A DNA stretch of 64,000 nucleotides from Flavobacterium poyangense (GCF_011751075.1 NZ_JAALLN010000002.1:124001-188000), one strand, 5' to 3'; positions 27,129 through 35,397 are shown, counted from the stretch's first letter. The notes: generated by a model not told the origin, from the sequence alone. Made by a program: numbers and translations.

Positions 27129-27479
27129 ATGAACAAAATATATTACCTGGCTTCTTGCGACACCTGTAGAAAAATCATCAAAAATCTTCCTAAAGACCAC
27201 AATCTGGTTTTTCATGACATCAAGCAAAACCCTATAACCGAAGCTGAGCTGGAAGAAATGTATCAACTTTCGGGGAGTTACGAAGCGTTGTTTAGCAAAA
27301 AAGCGCAGTTGTACAAGTCGATGGATTTAAAAAACAAAGCACTAACCGAAGCCGATTTTAAAAAATACATCCTCGAGCATTACACCTTCATAAGCCGTCC
27401 GGTTTTTATTATAGATGGCAAAATTTACATTGGCAACAGCCAACAAAATATCTTACAGGTGATGAAAGCTTTGGAATAA
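27129..27479 (+). CDS. arsenate reductase/Spx family thioredoxin-fold protein
   Basis: The ATG at 27129 (MNKIYYLASCDTCRKIIK) gives 116 residues; the longer open frame from 26835 runs antisense to the DinB gene and is not used. The N-terminal CDTC (Cys 10 and Cys 13) has the CxxC arrangement of Spx and of YffB-like proteins. The C-terminal ISRPVFIIDGKIYIGN, with Arg-Pro, is the ArsC family signature. It could reduce a small oxidised substrate or act as a redox-sensitive regulator. A strict ArsC identity is not supported, since no ars operon genes are nearby. Confidence 0.85.
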   Translation: MNKIYYLASCDTCRKIIKNLPKDHNLVFHDIKQNPITEAELEEMYQLSGSYEALFSKKAQLYKSMDLKNKALTEADFKKYILEHYTFISRPVFIIDGKIYIGNSQQNILQVMKALE

Positions 27480-27670
27480 AAGCCCCCTAAAAAACCACCC
27501 TCACAAAATTTACCCACGAATTTCACAAATAAAACCGGTCCGGAATTTGTGAAATTCGATCTTTTCTAACATTGATTCCTTCACATTCGTGAAATTCGTG
27601 GTAAAAAATTGTAAAATCTATTGTACTCAACAGATTGACGATTTGACACGCAAGACTGCAAACTTTTAAT

Positions 27671-27678
27671 TATCTTTG
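27671..27678 (+). promoter_or_regulatory. -7 box for the yicC gene
   Basis: TATCTTTG followed by CG is an exact -7 match 20 bases before the start codon. The 218-bp gap 27480-27697 also carries an inverted pair of CACGAATTTCACAAAT-like and GTGAAATTCGTGG sequences (about 27508-27602). Confidence 0.7.
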
Positions 27679-27697
27679 CGCCTTTACACTCAATTAT

Positions 27698-28558
27698 ATG
27701 ATACAATCTATGACAGGGTTTGGCAAAGCTTCTTTGCAATTGCCTACAAAAAAAATTACCGTCGAAGTAAAATCCTTAAACAGTAAAGGCTTAGATCTAA
27801 ACGTAAGAATGCCATCGCTTTACCGCGAAATGGAATTAGGTCTGCGAACTTTTATCTCTACCAAACTGGAAAGAGGGAAAATTGATTTCGCAATTTACGT
27901 TGAAAGTACTGCAGAACAAACTTCGACTAAAGTAAACGTTCCTGTTGTTAGAAACTATATTGCCCAACTGCAAGAAGTTTATCCAAATGCTGACGAAACA
28001 GAATTAATGAAAATGGCAATTCGCATGCCGGATACTTTAAAAACGGAGCGTGAGGAAATTGACGAAAATGACTGGGAGCAGATTCAGCTTATCGTTGAAG
28101 AAGCACTTCAAAACATCCTAAATTTCAGAAAAGACGAAGGCGAATCTCTTGAAAAAGAATTCAATCTCAGAATCGGAAACATTCGTCAGTATATGAGCGA
28201 AGCTTTGGCTCTTGATCCGGAACGTATTCAGGCTATAAAAGACCGTTTACAAACCGCTATTTCAGAACTGCAGGTAAATGTAGACGAAAACCGTTTCGAG
28301 CAAGAATTAATCTATTATTTAGAAAAATTAGATATCACAGAAGAAAAGGTACGTTTGACCAATCATTTAGACTACTTTTTAGAGACGATAAAAGGCACAG
28401 AAGCCAATGGTAGAAAATTAGGCTTTATTACACAGGAAATGGGCCGCGAAATCAATACTATGGGATCTAAGTCCAATCACGCCCAAATGCAAAAACTGGT
28501 TGTGATGATGAAAGACGAACTGGAAAAGATTAAGGAACAGGTTTTAAATGTTCTGTAG
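27698..28558 (+). CDS. YicC/YloC family endoribonuclease
   Basis: A 286-residue protein with the invariant N-terminus MIQSMTGFGKASLQLP and the C-terminal DUF1732 ending LEKIKEQVLNVL. The family was shown to be an endoribonuclease (YicC, involved in sRNA decay in E. coli, and YloC in Bacillus). The conserved segment GRKLGFITQEMGREINTMGSKSNHAQMQ is complete. It lies directly upstream of gmk, a very common pairing in bacteria. Confidence 0.95.
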   Translation: MIQSMTGFGKASLQLPTKKITVEVKSLNSKGLDLNVRMPSLYREMELGLRTFISTKLERGKIDFAIYVESTAEQTSTKVNVPVVRNYIAQLQEVYPNADETELMKMAIRMPDTLKTEREEIDENDWEQIQLIVEEALQNILNFRKDEGESLEKEFNLRIGNIRQYMSEALALDPERIQAIKDRLQTAISELQVNVDENRFEQELIYYLEKLDITEEKVRLTNHLDYFLETIKGTEANGRKLGFITQEMGREINTMGSKSNHAQMQKLVVMMKDELEKIKEQVLNVL

Positions 28559-28756
28559 CGATTGTAAGATGTGAGATGTAAAATGCAGGCTGTAAGATGT
28601 AAGTAAAAGACAACTAAAAACTAAAGCTTATTCCCTGACACATAAAGCTTATCACCGGAAACATATACCTACAAACTGTAAGTCACAAGCACAAAAACAA
28701 ACTAAAAGCTTAAAGCACATTGCACAGCATACCGCTTAAAGTCTAAAGCATACATA
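28559..28756. repeat. low-complexity spacer between yicC and gmk
   Basis: 198 bp without a gene. The first 45 bases are a run of TGTAAGATGTGAGATG-like heptads (AGATGTAA variants), the same word family as the tract at 43110-43258 in opposite orientation. The rest is composed of AAAGCTTA/AAGCATA-like words. No promoter was recognised. Confidence 0.5.
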
Positions 28757-29329
28757 ATGAACAAAGGAAAATTAATTGTTTTTTCGGCTCCATCTGGATC
28801 AGGAAAAACAACTATAGTTAGACATTTACTTGGGAAAGAAGATTTAAATTTAGAATTTTCAATCTCCGCAGCTTCACGTGACCCGCGTGGAGAAGAAATT
28901 AATGGAAAAGATTATTATTTTATTTCGTTAACAGAATTCAAAAAACACATTAAAGCAGAAGATTTCCTGGAATGGGAAGAGGTTTACCGTGACAATTTTT
29001 ACGGCACTTTGAAATCTGAGATCGAACGTATTTGGGCATTAGGCAAAAATGTGATTTTCGATATTGATGTTGCGGGCGGATTGCGTATAAAACATAAATT
29101 CCCGGAGCAAACACTGGCCGTTTTTGTAAAACCCCCAAGTGTCGACGAATTAAAACGCCGCTTAAAACAACGTTCTACCGAAAGTGATGATAAAATCAAC
29201 ATGCGAATTGCAAAGGCATCTGTAGAATTGGCCACAGCACCACAATTTGACACGATTATAAAAAACTACGATTTAGATACCGCCAAAGAAGAGGCTTATC
29301 AATTGGTTAAAGCTTTTGTTTCTAAGTAG
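28757..29329 (+). CDS. gmk: guanylate kinase
   Basis: A 190-residue GMP kinase that makes GDP from GMP and ATP. The P-loop APSGSGKTTIVRHLL, the GMP-binding SRDPRGEEINGKDYYFIS (with SR and the Tyr pair) and the WEEVYRDNFYGTLKSEIE segment are intact, as is the C-terminal RLKQRSTESDDKINMRI lid region. Length is normal. It lies between yicC and nadD, with a four-helix-bundle gene inserted before nadD. Confidence 0.97.
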   Translation: MNKGKLIVFSAPSGSGKTTIVRHLLGKEDLNLEFSISAASRDPRGEEINGKDYYFISLTEFKKHIKAEDFLEWEEVYRDNFYGTLKSEIERIWALGKNVIFDIDVAGGLRIKHKFPEQTLAVFVKPPSVDELKRRLKQRSTESDDKINMRIAKASVELATAPQFDTIIKNYDLDTAKEEAYQLVKAFVSK

Positions 29330-29330
29330 A

Positions 29331-29749
29331 GTAATTAGTGAAAAGTAATTAGTAATTAGCTAAAAATGGGTGAAATAAAATCGTACAAAGATTTATTGAT
29401 TTGGCAAAAAGGAATTAAAATTGTCACTTTAGTTTATCAATTAGTAAAACTATTTCCACAAGAAGAATTATATGCTCTAACAAGTCAGTTAAAAAGAGCT
29501 TCTGTCTCTATTCCATCAAATATCGCTGAAGGTTATGGTAGAAATACAGATAAATCGTTTAGTCATTTTTTGGATATTTCCAGAGGTTCATTATTCGAAA
29601 TTGAAACACAGTTACTAATTGCCAGTGAACTTGGTTTTATAACAAATCAAAATCTGTACAACGAAATTTTAAGTCAAATTGAAGAAGAGTCTAAAATGAT
29701 TAATGCTTTTTCCAAGACATTAAAAAACTAATCACTTCTCACTAATTAC
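29331..29749. mobile_element. inverted-repeat-bracketed four-helix-bundle cassette (candidate)
   Basis: A 22-bp sequence at 29331-29352 (starts GTAATTAGTGAAAAG) and its inverted copy at 29728-29749 (reverse complement starts GTAATTAGTGAGAAG) match at 20 of 22 positions. They bracket exactly one gene (29366-29731), and the right arm overlaps its stop codon. This is the layout of 23S rRNA intervening sequences, where a long terminal stem encloses an IVP gene, but here it sits between gmk and nadD. AT-rich sequence lowers the significance, and no target-site duplication was recognised. Confidence 0.45.
29366..29731 (+). CDS. four-helix-bundle protein (23S rRNA intervening-sequence type)
   Basis: A 121-residue protein of the S23/IVP family. 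The N-terminus EIKSYKDLLIWQKGIKIV carries the typical [YF]xDL-xVWQK-like motif, and LTSQLKRASVSIPSNIAEGYGR is the family signature, followed by LDISRGSLFEIETQLLIASELG. Proteins of this fold are encoded within 23S rRNA intervening sequences, and relatives (Avd) act with diversity-generating retroelements. Stand-alone chromosomal copies are common in Bacteroidota, with unknown function. The gene interrupts the gmk-nadD unit and lies within an inverted repeat. Confidence 0.9.
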   Translation: MGEIKSYKDLLIWQKGIKIVTLVYQLVKLFPQEELYALTSQLKRASVSIPSNIAEGYGRNTDKSFSHFLDISRGSLFEIETQLLIASELGFITNQNLYNEILSQIEEESKMINAFSKTLKN

Positions 29750-29763
29750 CAGTTACTAAAACT

Positions 29764-30345
29764 ATGAAAATAGGCCTTTATTTCGGAACGTACAACCCTA
29801 TTCACGTTGGTCACCTGATCATTGCCAATCATATGGCAGAATTTGCCGGTTTAGATCAGATTTGGATGGTAGTTACCCCTCACAATCCGTTAAAAAAGAA
29901 ATCAACTTTATTGGATGATCAGCAGCGATTGCAAATGGTTTATCTGGCTACAGAAGATTTCCCAAAGATAAAACCTTCTGACATCGAGTTCAAGCTCCCT
30001 CAGCCTAGTTATACTGTCAATACACTGGCACATTTACATGAAAAGTATCCAACCCATGAATTTTCTTTGATCATGGGCGAGGACAATCTTAAAACACTTG
30101 ATAAATGGAAAAACTATGAAGTGTTATTGGCTAATTATGACATCTATGTTTATCCACGCATATCAGCTGAAGAAGAAAATGTCGAGCTAAAATCGCATCC
30201 AAAGATTCATATTATCGATGCGCCGATTGTAGAAATTTCTGCTACTTTTATCCGAAACAACATTAAAGAAGGTAAAAACATTCAACCGCTTTTACCTCCT
30301 AAAGTTTGGAAATATATTGATCACAATAATTTCTACAAGAAATAA
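29764..30345 (+). CDS. nadD: nicotinate-nucleotide adenylyltransferase
   Basis: A 193-residue enzyme that makes deamido-NAD from nicotinate mononucleotide and ATP. The nucleotidyltransferase signature GTYNPIHVGHLIIANH is complete at the N-terminus, the middle shows FSLIMGEDNLKTLDKWKNY, and the C-terminal EISATFIRNNIKEGKNI matches the ISSTxIR motif. It belongs to the nicotinate branch of NAD synthesis, whereas the operon at 30.8-36.1 kb handles nicotinamide. It carries no NrtR-like palindrome and is separated from that operon by a convergent lipoprotein gene. Confidence 0.95.
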   Translation: MKIGLYFGTYNPIHVGHLIIANHMAEFAGLDQIWMVVTPHNPLKKKSTLLDDQQRLQMVYLATEDFPKIKPSDIEFKLPQPSYTVNTLAHLHEKYPTHEFSLIMGEDNLKTLDKWKNYEVLLANYDIYVYPRISAEEENVELKSHPKIHIIDAPIVEISATFIRNNIKEGKNIQPLLPPKVWKYIDHNNFYKK

Positions 30346-30351
30346 CCCATA

Positions 30352-30711
30352 TTATTCAACAGTCACGTTTCTTTTTGGCGAGAAGGTACAATTGCTCTTC
30401 CCGCTTTTGACAGAAATATCCGCTTTTACAGCAAAAGTTCCTGCTTTACTGTAAGTGTGCGAAATTGTTTTAGTGGTAACCTCCTGAACCGTTCCATCTC
30501 CAAAATCCCATTTTACAGAAACAAAGGTGTAACTTCCACTATAATCCACAGTAAAGTTAACTTTCTTTTTGTCAGTGGCGTCCTTACTGTCCGTTATGTG
30601 AACACGTAAAGATTCTCCAACACAATCAATTATTCTTTCTGTATCCTTTTTACTGCAGGAAAAACCAAGAAAAATAATTGCGACTACTACGATAAGAGAT
30701 TTCATTTTCAT
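30352..30711 (-). CDS. PKD-domain lipoprotein
   Basis: A 119-residue protein with a lipoprotein signal (MKMKSLIVVVAIIFLGFSC, lipobox Cys 19). A single PKD-like beta-sandwich follows (about 30-118), with the hallmark VKWDFGDGTVQEV and ISHTYSKAGTFAVKADI. Probably a surface or periplasmic lipoprotein; the ligand is unknown. It is convergent with nadD, with only 6 bases between the stop codons. Confidence 0.82.
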   Translation of the reverse strand: MKMKSLIVVVAIIFLGFSCSKKDTERIIDCVGESLRVHITDSKDATDKKKVNFTVDYSGSYTFVSVKWDFGDGTVQEVTTKTISHTYSKAGTFAVKADISVKSGKSNCTFSPKRNVTVE

Positions 30712-30814
30712 TTTTTTATAAGATTTAAATTACTATTTATATACAATAAAAATAGAATTGCTCTTCCAGATTCAAAAAAAAAATTTATGACTGATAGCCA
30801 TAAAATCATATCTG

Positions 30815-30847
30815 TAAAAAGCCCGAATGCGATTTACATTCGGGCTT
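30815..30847 (-). terminator. terminator of the NAD/ADP-ribose operon
   Basis: AAGCCCGAATG (30819-30829) pairs with CATTCGGGCTT (30837-30847). Read on the minus strand the hairpin is followed by TTTTTAC, directly after the stop codon of the NAMPT gene at 30855. Confidence 0.88.
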
Positions 30848-30854
30848 CTGTGTT

Positions 30855-32321
30855 TTATACTGTTGCCAGCTCTTTTTTGACATTATTTCTGATTTCAGCA
30901 AGAGATAGATCAATAAGTAGTTTTCCATCTCTAAAAACCTCTTTTAATTCTCCTTTTCGTTCTTCTTCCCAGGAAACATTATCTGTTAAATGGTACACCC
31001 CGTCTATCAAGTCAATTTTCATTAATCCCTTAGCCGATTTTTTGGTTCCGTCGTCTGTAATCGGATCTTTGAAAATTGCTCTTCCTTCCCCATTTACTTC
31101 TCCGTAAGTCGCTTTCATTGCAAAACCAAAAGTATCTCTGGTGTTGTATTGATAAGTAAAAGAACCGATTCCAAGAACAATATTGGTAGATGCAAATCCT
31201 TTTACTTTTAATCGTTCACAGATTTGAGTGGCTCTCGCAACGGTAATACTGTCACCGTAGATTGCACCAATCTGTGGCACCAGTTCCTTAAATCCTTTAT
31301 CGTTTGTAGTTCCACCGAAAACATCCCAAAGCAACTCTATGACACCTTTCTTTTCTTGTTCCGTTTTTCCGTTCGGATTTCCACAAATGATATCTACAGG
31401 ATCACCGCTGTCCGGACGAATGACTACTTTACCTTCTCTGGAGATTATTTCTTCTTTTAATCGCGGTAAATAATCCGTCAGTACTTTCCATAAATCCCAG
31501 GTATCAGAAACAATTGAGACAATTCCTTTCGGATAAACTTCAGTAATTAATCTTTTGAAAGTTTCACATTCCCCTTCAGTAGTTCCCATACACATTACCG
31601 AATGTTCTGTGGCCGCAACCGATCCTGCAATTAATTCCACATCTGAATTGGCCTTGTAATACTCTTCCATAAAATCAATGGCAGGAATTGTATCTGAACC
31701 TGTAAAACTCAACAAATGACCTGCCGCAGAAGTTAAGGCAGCTTCAATTCCTCCCATTCCTCTCATAGAAAAATCATGCGCCTGCCAATCTACAAATTCA
31801 GGGACTGATGATGTCTCCTGAGCATATTTGTCTAATACTTTTCTATACTCTTTAGCAATTGTCGCAGAATTACAGGGTAACCAAACGACAGCCGAAAGCA
31901 AGGTTTCGAAATAATTTGTCAGCCAGAAAAACTCCGGAAGAGTATTGTACATGGTAAACATTGGCACTCGAATAGGCACACTCGCTCCTTCCGGTAATGC
32001 TTTAAAAACCATCGGAATATATCCTAAATCATGTAAATCTTCGATATGTTTAGTTCCAACGAGATTTTCTCCCAAATAATTATTGATTCTTCTGGCATAT
32101 TTCTGAACCACTTCTTCTTTAGACTGCTTGAAAAAATGCAATTCAAAATCCTGAATAATATATTTTTTAATGAAATATTGCAATCCGAAAAACACAACTT
32201 CTTCAACACCTTCAATTCTTGATTTTCTAGGCGTCCAATTAGAATACACTACTGTTGTTCCTTCCGGGTATTGTCTTCTGTGGTCTACTTTGTAACCATC
32301 AGTTAGTAATAATGGGTTCAT
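30855..32321 (-). CDS. nadV: nicotinamide phosphoribosyltransferase (NAMPT/NadV type)
   Basis: A 488-residue type II phosphoribosyltransferase. It shows NAMPT-type features: MNPLLLTDGYKVDHRRQYP and VVYSNWTPRKSR at the N-terminus, SFTGSDTIPAIDFM, the catalytic His region GSVAATEHSVMCMG, and the PRPP-site VVIRPDSGDPVDII. The expected reaction is nicotinamide plus PRPP to NMN. It is last in a minus-strand operon with a PRPP-synthetase-like gene, which would supply its co-substrate. A NARP1-type activity (nicotinamide plus ADP-ribose pyrophosphate to NAD) is an alternative that sequence reading cannot exclude. Confidence 0.9.
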   Translation of the reverse strand: MNPLLLTDGYKVDHRRQYPEGTTVVYSNWTPRKSRIEGVEEVVFFGLQYFIKKYIIQDFELHFFKQSKEEVVQKYARRINNYLGENLVGTKHIEDLHDLGYIPMVFKALPEGASVPIRVPMFTMYNTLPEFFWLTNYFETLLSAVVWLPCNSATIAKEYRKVLDKYAQETSSVPEFVDWQAHDFSMRGMGGIEAALTSAAGHLLSFTGSDTIPAIDFMEEYYKANSDVELIAGSVAATEHSVMCMGTTEGECETFKRLITEVYPKGIVSIVSDTWDLWKVLTDYLPRLKEEIISREGKVVIRPDSGDPVDIICGNPNGKTEQEKKGVIELLWDVFGGTTNDKGFKELVPQIGAIYGDSITVARATQICERLKVKGFASTNIVLGIGSFTYQYNTRDTFGFAMKATYGEVNGEGRAIFKDPITDDGTKKSAKGLMKIDLIDGVYHLTDNVSWEEERKGELKEVFRDGKLLIDLSLAEIRNNVKKELATV

Positions 32322-32392
32322 GGTTTATTATATTAATTTTTAACTTTAATTTCTTCCTCTCTCGTTTGGATATAATTCTTTGACGATATCAC

Positions 32393-32935
32393 TTAAAACT
32401 GAATGTACTTAGCAGGAACTTCATTCGTCAACCAAACACCGTTTTCCGAAAGATAAAACTTGAAGCCTTCCTGCTGCATTCTTCCGGCAGCTACAATTAA
32501 GATAATCGGCTTCCCTCTTCTGCCTCCAACTTTAATCGCTGTTTCTTTGTCTTTACTAAGATGTACGTGCTGGCGACTCATTTTCTGCAAACCGATTTCT
32601 TTAATGCTATCGATACTTGCAGCTACAGTTCCATGATACAAATAATCAGGCGGTTCAATCTCATTCAGATTCAGTTCAATGTCTATCGAATGCCCTTGAC
32701 TGGCTCTTATTTTTGTTTTGTCCTCGTTGAACGCAAACCGTTTTTTATCGTTGGTTTCGACGACAATAGTTAGTGCATCCAAATCTAATTTCACTTCCTG
32801 ATTTTTACTTTGAAGGATCAATTCGTCAACATTGGCCCAGCCGTTTTCGTCTAATTTTAAATTTATGGTTTCAGGTGAATGACGAAGTACGAAGCTTAAA
32901 AACTTACTTACTCTTTTTATCTCTTTTTCGTTCAT
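32393..32935 (-). CDS. kptA: RNA 2'-phosphotransferase (Tpt1/KptA)
   Basis: A 180-residue enzyme that moves an internal RNA 2'-phosphate to NAD, releasing nicotinamide and ADP-ribose 1'',2''-cyclic phosphate. The Arg-His-Arg-Arg active-site set is present in outline: KFLSFVLRHSPETINL, IRASQGHSIDIEL, LYHGTVAASIDSI and MSRQHVHLSKD. Length is normal for bacterial KptA. Bacteria generally lack the yeast-type tRNA splicing substrate, so its physiological target is open. Its nicotinamide product would be used by the next gene (NAMPT), and its cyclic phosphate is a known macrodomain-type substrate, matching the upstream gene. Confidence 0.93.
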   Translation of the reverse strand: MNEKEIKRVSKFLSFVLRHSPETINLKLDENGWANVDELILQSKNQEVKLDLDALTIVVETNDKKRFAFNEDKTKIRASQGHSIDIELNLNEIEPPDYLYHGTVAASIDSIKEIGLQKMSRQHVHLSKDKETAIKVGGRRGKPIILIVAAGRMQQEGFKFYLSENGVWLTNEVPAKYIQF

Positions 32936-32941
32936 TTTATT

Positions 32942-33028
32942 CTACTTATTTAATTTCAAGAAAAATCTCTCGGACAAATCGTCAATATCATCTTTTCTTG
33001 CCAAAACAGATATCCATTTTTCAGGAAT
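32942..33028 (-). pseudogene. out-of-frame C-terminal remnant of the ADP-ribosylglycohydrolase
   Basis: Immediately after the last codons of the macrodomain-glycohydrolase ORF, a different frame reads [18 protein letters not shown] and stops 10 residues later at a TAG at 32942. The I/P-x-x-W-x-x-x-L-x-R-x-D-x-I-x-x-L pattern is how ADP-ribosylglycohydrolase (DraG/ARH) domains normally end. The C-terminus is therefore still present but detached by frame, and the part of the domain normally carrying the second metal-site motif (DDTD type) is missing. Confidence 0.8.
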
Positions 33029-34052
33029 AAAAACAGGCAAATACCGACCTAAAATGCGCATGTGTAATGGACGAAACTTCTTTAACTTTCTTATAAATAA
33101 CTTCAATATCATTTTCCTTTTGAAGATAAAATACTAATGGTAAAATTCTCATTAGAGAACCATTCCCATTATCTTTTTCCTCAAAACCTCCACACAATTC
33201 CGGCGAATGTCCTCTTCCTATATTATGAATTGCACTTCTGGTAGCAATTCCAATATCAAAAACTTTTCCATGCGGTGTCCACAATTCGCCACCGTACCAT
33301 TTCACAAAATTCTTCGCAATGTCAGACAAATCATAACCTTTACATAAACTTTCTGCTAAACAAAAAGCCAAAGAACTATCATCGCTCCAAGTCCCGATTG
33401 GCTGAGAATGTGTTCCGTACCCCATCATTTCCGAAACAGGATTTTCCTTCAAATAATCTCTTGATTCAAATTCAACAGGAACACCTAAGGCATCCCCAAC
33501 TGCAATACCAAATAAACCTGATTTAATTCTATACTCAAAATCATTTTCCATTACATTATTATAGATCTCAAAATTTTCATCATCAAAACAAACAAAAATT
33601 ATTCTTTCAAATTCATTTTTCTTATCGAACAAATAAATAGCATTTAAAGCAATTTCTGCCGCTTGAACCTTTGGAAACTTATATATTCCAGTACTTATGT
33701 TAGGAAAAGCAATCGTTTTTATATTATGATTAATTGCCAGTTCCAGAATACTTAAATAACAGCTCTTCAACATTTCTTTTTCAGAGCTCTTACCACCATT
33801 CCAAACCGGACCAACAGTATGAATAACATATCTTGATGGCAAATTTCCTGCAGAGGTAATAACCGCTTCACCAACTTTACAGCCTCCTTGTCTATTTCTA
33901 ATCGCAATGCAATCATCCAGTATGGCTTTTCCGCCTTTTCTATGAATTGCTCCATCAACACCCCCACCACCAAGAAGAGATGTATTTGCAGCATTCACAA
34001 TTGCATCAACTTGTACTTCTGTTATATCTCCTTTGATAACTTCTAAAATCAT
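33021..34052 (-). CDS. macrodomain fused to a truncated ADP-ribosylglycohydrolase
   Basis: A 343-residue ORF. Residues 1 to about 165 form a macrodomain of the O-acetyl-ADP-ribose deacetylase class: [39 protein letters not shown], and [15 protein letters not shown]. Residues from about 170 are the N-terminal half of an ADP-ribosylglycohydrolase: [46 protein letters not shown]. The ORF stops abruptly after [11 protein letters not shown], about 100 or more residues early, at a deletion junction. The macrodomain looks functional, but the glycohydrolase should be inactive because its C-terminal metal-binding aspartates are gone. The start overlaps the upstream gene by 4 bases. Confidence 0.85.
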   Translation of the reverse strand: MILEVIKGDITEVQVDAIVNAANTSLLGGGGVDGAIHRKGGKAILDDCIAIRNRQGGCKVGEAVITSAGNLPSRYVIHTVGPVWNGGKSSEKEMLKSCYLSILELAINHNIKTIAFPNISTGIYKFPKVQAAEIALNAIYLFDKKNEFERIIFVCFDDENFEIYNNVMENDFEYRIKSGLFGIAVGDALGVPVEFESRDYLKENPVSEMMGYGTHSQPIGTWSDDSSLAFCLAESLCKGYDLSDIAKNFVKWYGGELWTPHGKVFDIGIATRSAIHNIGRGHSPELCGGFEEKDNGNGSLMRILPLVFYLQKENDIEVIYKKVKEVSSITHAHFRSVFACFYS

Positions 34053-34468
34053 TTTCTAAAACTATCTAATTTGTTTCTCAGCTCAGCATTATCACTTATA
34101 AAAGAACGCTCTGTAAAATAAACATTTACCAATTCTATTACTCCAAATATATTGTCATTAAACTCCATTAAATCTTCAGAAGGAACCCAAAGTTCGTTAT
34201 GACTTTTATCTCCTACATTTTGAATTTCATACTTTTCTAAGAAAACTGTCTTAACTTCAAAAGCTGTGACAATCCCAATAAATCCTGAAAATTCATCAAC
34301 AGTATTCCATTCAAAGGCAATTTGTTCAGCATACTGCTGATTCGTAACCGGATAAAAGATAGGCTGCCAATCTAATCTAGGCGGAAATTTAGTATAATCG
34401 GTCTCTGCAATTAATTCCATTTCTTTCAATCCTACCGGACGATACAATCTTGTTGTTTCCATAGTCAT
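34049..34468 (-). CDS. ADP-ribosylation/crystallin J1-like small protein
   Basis: A 139-residue protein (an alternative ATG two codons later is equally possible) with [43 protein letters not shown] and a C-terminal [15 protein letters not shown]. Relatives in databases are often called ADP-ribosylation/crystallin J1, although it is not an ADP-ribosylglycohydrolase by fold motifs. No catalytic residues can be assigned. Its 3' end overlaps the macrodomain gene by 4 bases, and it follows the PRPP-synthetase-like gene by 34 bases. A role in ADP-ribose metabolism is inferred only from the operon. Confidence 0.72.
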   Translation of the reverse strand: MTMETTRLYRPVGLKEMELIAETDYTKFPPRLDWQPIFYPVTNQQYAEQIAFEWNTVDEFSGFIGIVTAFEVKTVFLEKYEIQNVGDKSHNELWVPSEDLMEFNDNIFGVIELVNVYFTERSFISDNAELRNKLDSFRK

Positions 34469-34502
34469 ACTATTTCAATTTGATTCATTGGGTAAATCAC
34501 CT

Positions 34503-35336
34503 TCATACCAGCTGATCTAAACCAACTACTTCAACATTCTCTCCTTCAAAATCTTTAAAAGAATTCGTTGTAAATATTCTTTCGAAGCAATCTAATACTT
34601 CAAAACCTTTGTTGAAAATCCCGTGGCTTACGGCCAAATATAGTTTTCCGGCATTCTTATTTTTCAATTCTTCGGCTAAACCAACAAATGTTCCGCCTCC
34701 GTCGCAAATATCATCTACAATTAAACAATCTACCCCTTGTAAATCGTCTTCGTATACTTTAAAACCGGACAATCTTCCTGTTTTCACATCACGACTTTTA
34801 CTACATTCCACCACCTCGACTCCACCTAAAAACTCAGAAACTTTATAAATTTTCTTTAAAGCTCCTCCGTCCGGTGAAATCAATTTTACATCATTACCAA
34901 TCTTTTTTATAACCGTCTGAATAAAAGTGTGGTTGGGGATTACCTCACAATTGTTAACCAAAGCAGGTGTTACTTCAGAGTGAGCATCGAAAACAAAAAC
35001 TTTCTGCAACTGCATGCCGTTTATAATATCTGCATACACTTTTACAGACAACGGCTCCCCTTTGATCATTACTCTGTCCTGACGTGCAGCAGGAAAATAA
35101 GGAATAAAAAGATTAATGATTTTCACATCCATTCGTCTCAAAGCATCTACGGTCAAGCACAATAACCCTAAATCATTAAAGGAGTTCAAACGTTGTGTAA
35201 TTGTAATTTCCTGATTGACATCAAAATCAGGATTAATTTTGATGTGTGGTTCTCCACCTGAAAAGGTAAAGCTTTTAAATTCTATTTCTTTTTGACCATT
35301 AAAAGGTTTAAAAGCCGGGTCTAAATTAAGTATCAT
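34503..35336 (-). CDS. short ribose-phosphate pyrophosphokinase-like protein
   Basis: A 277-residue protein, shorter than housekeeping Prs (about 310-320). It shows PYFPAARQDRV (ATP site, canonical PYFGYARQDR), FVFDAHSEVTPAL in place of the usual DLHAxQIQGFF, the flexible-loop VVECSKSRDVKTGRLSG with Lys and Arg, and the PRPP loop CLIVDDICDGGGTF. It would make PRPP for the NAMPT encoded in the same operon. The divergent second motif and short length also fit the Prs-like kinases paired with NAMPT homologues in phage NAD-reconstitution modules, which use ADP-ribose. It is the first gene after the 35347-35367 operator. Confidence 0.88.
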   Translation of the reverse strand: MILNLDPAFKPFNGQKEIEFKSFTFSGGEPHIKINPDFDVNQEITITQRLNSFNDLGLLCLTVDALRRMDVKIINLFIPYFPAARQDRVMIKGEPLSVKVYADIINGMQLQKVFVFDAHSEVTPALVNNCEVIPNHTFIQTVIKKIGNDVKLISPDGGALKKIYKVSEFLGGVEVVECSKSRDVKTGRLSGFKVYEDDLQGVDCLIVDDICDGGGTFVGLAEELKNKNAGKLYLAVSHGIFNKGFEVLDCFERIFTTNSFKDFEGENVEVVGLDQLV

Positions 35337-35346
35337 ATTTTTTTAG

Positions 35347-35367
35347 TTTGCGTTAATTATACGCAAA
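35347..35367. promoter_or_regulatory. NrtR-type operator at the NAD operon promoter
   Basis: A perfect inverted repeat TTTGCGT-N7-ACGCAAA. It overlaps the minus-strand -7 box at 35364-35371 by four bases, a position suited to repression. Two more copies with the same 7-7-7 layout occur at 35398-35418 and 36103-36123. Confidence 0.78.
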
Positions 35368-35371
35368 TATA
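35364..35371 (-). promoter_or_regulatory. -7 box of the NAD/ADP-ribose operon
   Basis: On the minus strand TATATTTG is an exact TAnnTTTG box 28 bases before the start of the PRPP-synthetase-like gene. Its TTTG is also the end of the operator palindrome. Confidence 0.7.
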
Positions 35372-35397
35372 CATTTTATCTTTTATCAAACAATTAT

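Noticed and set aside
27129..27479. Calling this protein a true arsenate reductase (ArsC)
   Set aside because: It has a CxxC rather than the single catalytic Cys context of ArsC, and no ars genes are nearby, so only the family name is used.
33275..33526. 83-residue plus-strand ORF inside the macrodomain-ARH region
   Set aside because: Antisense to a clear ADP-ribosylglycohydrolase half; no independent support.
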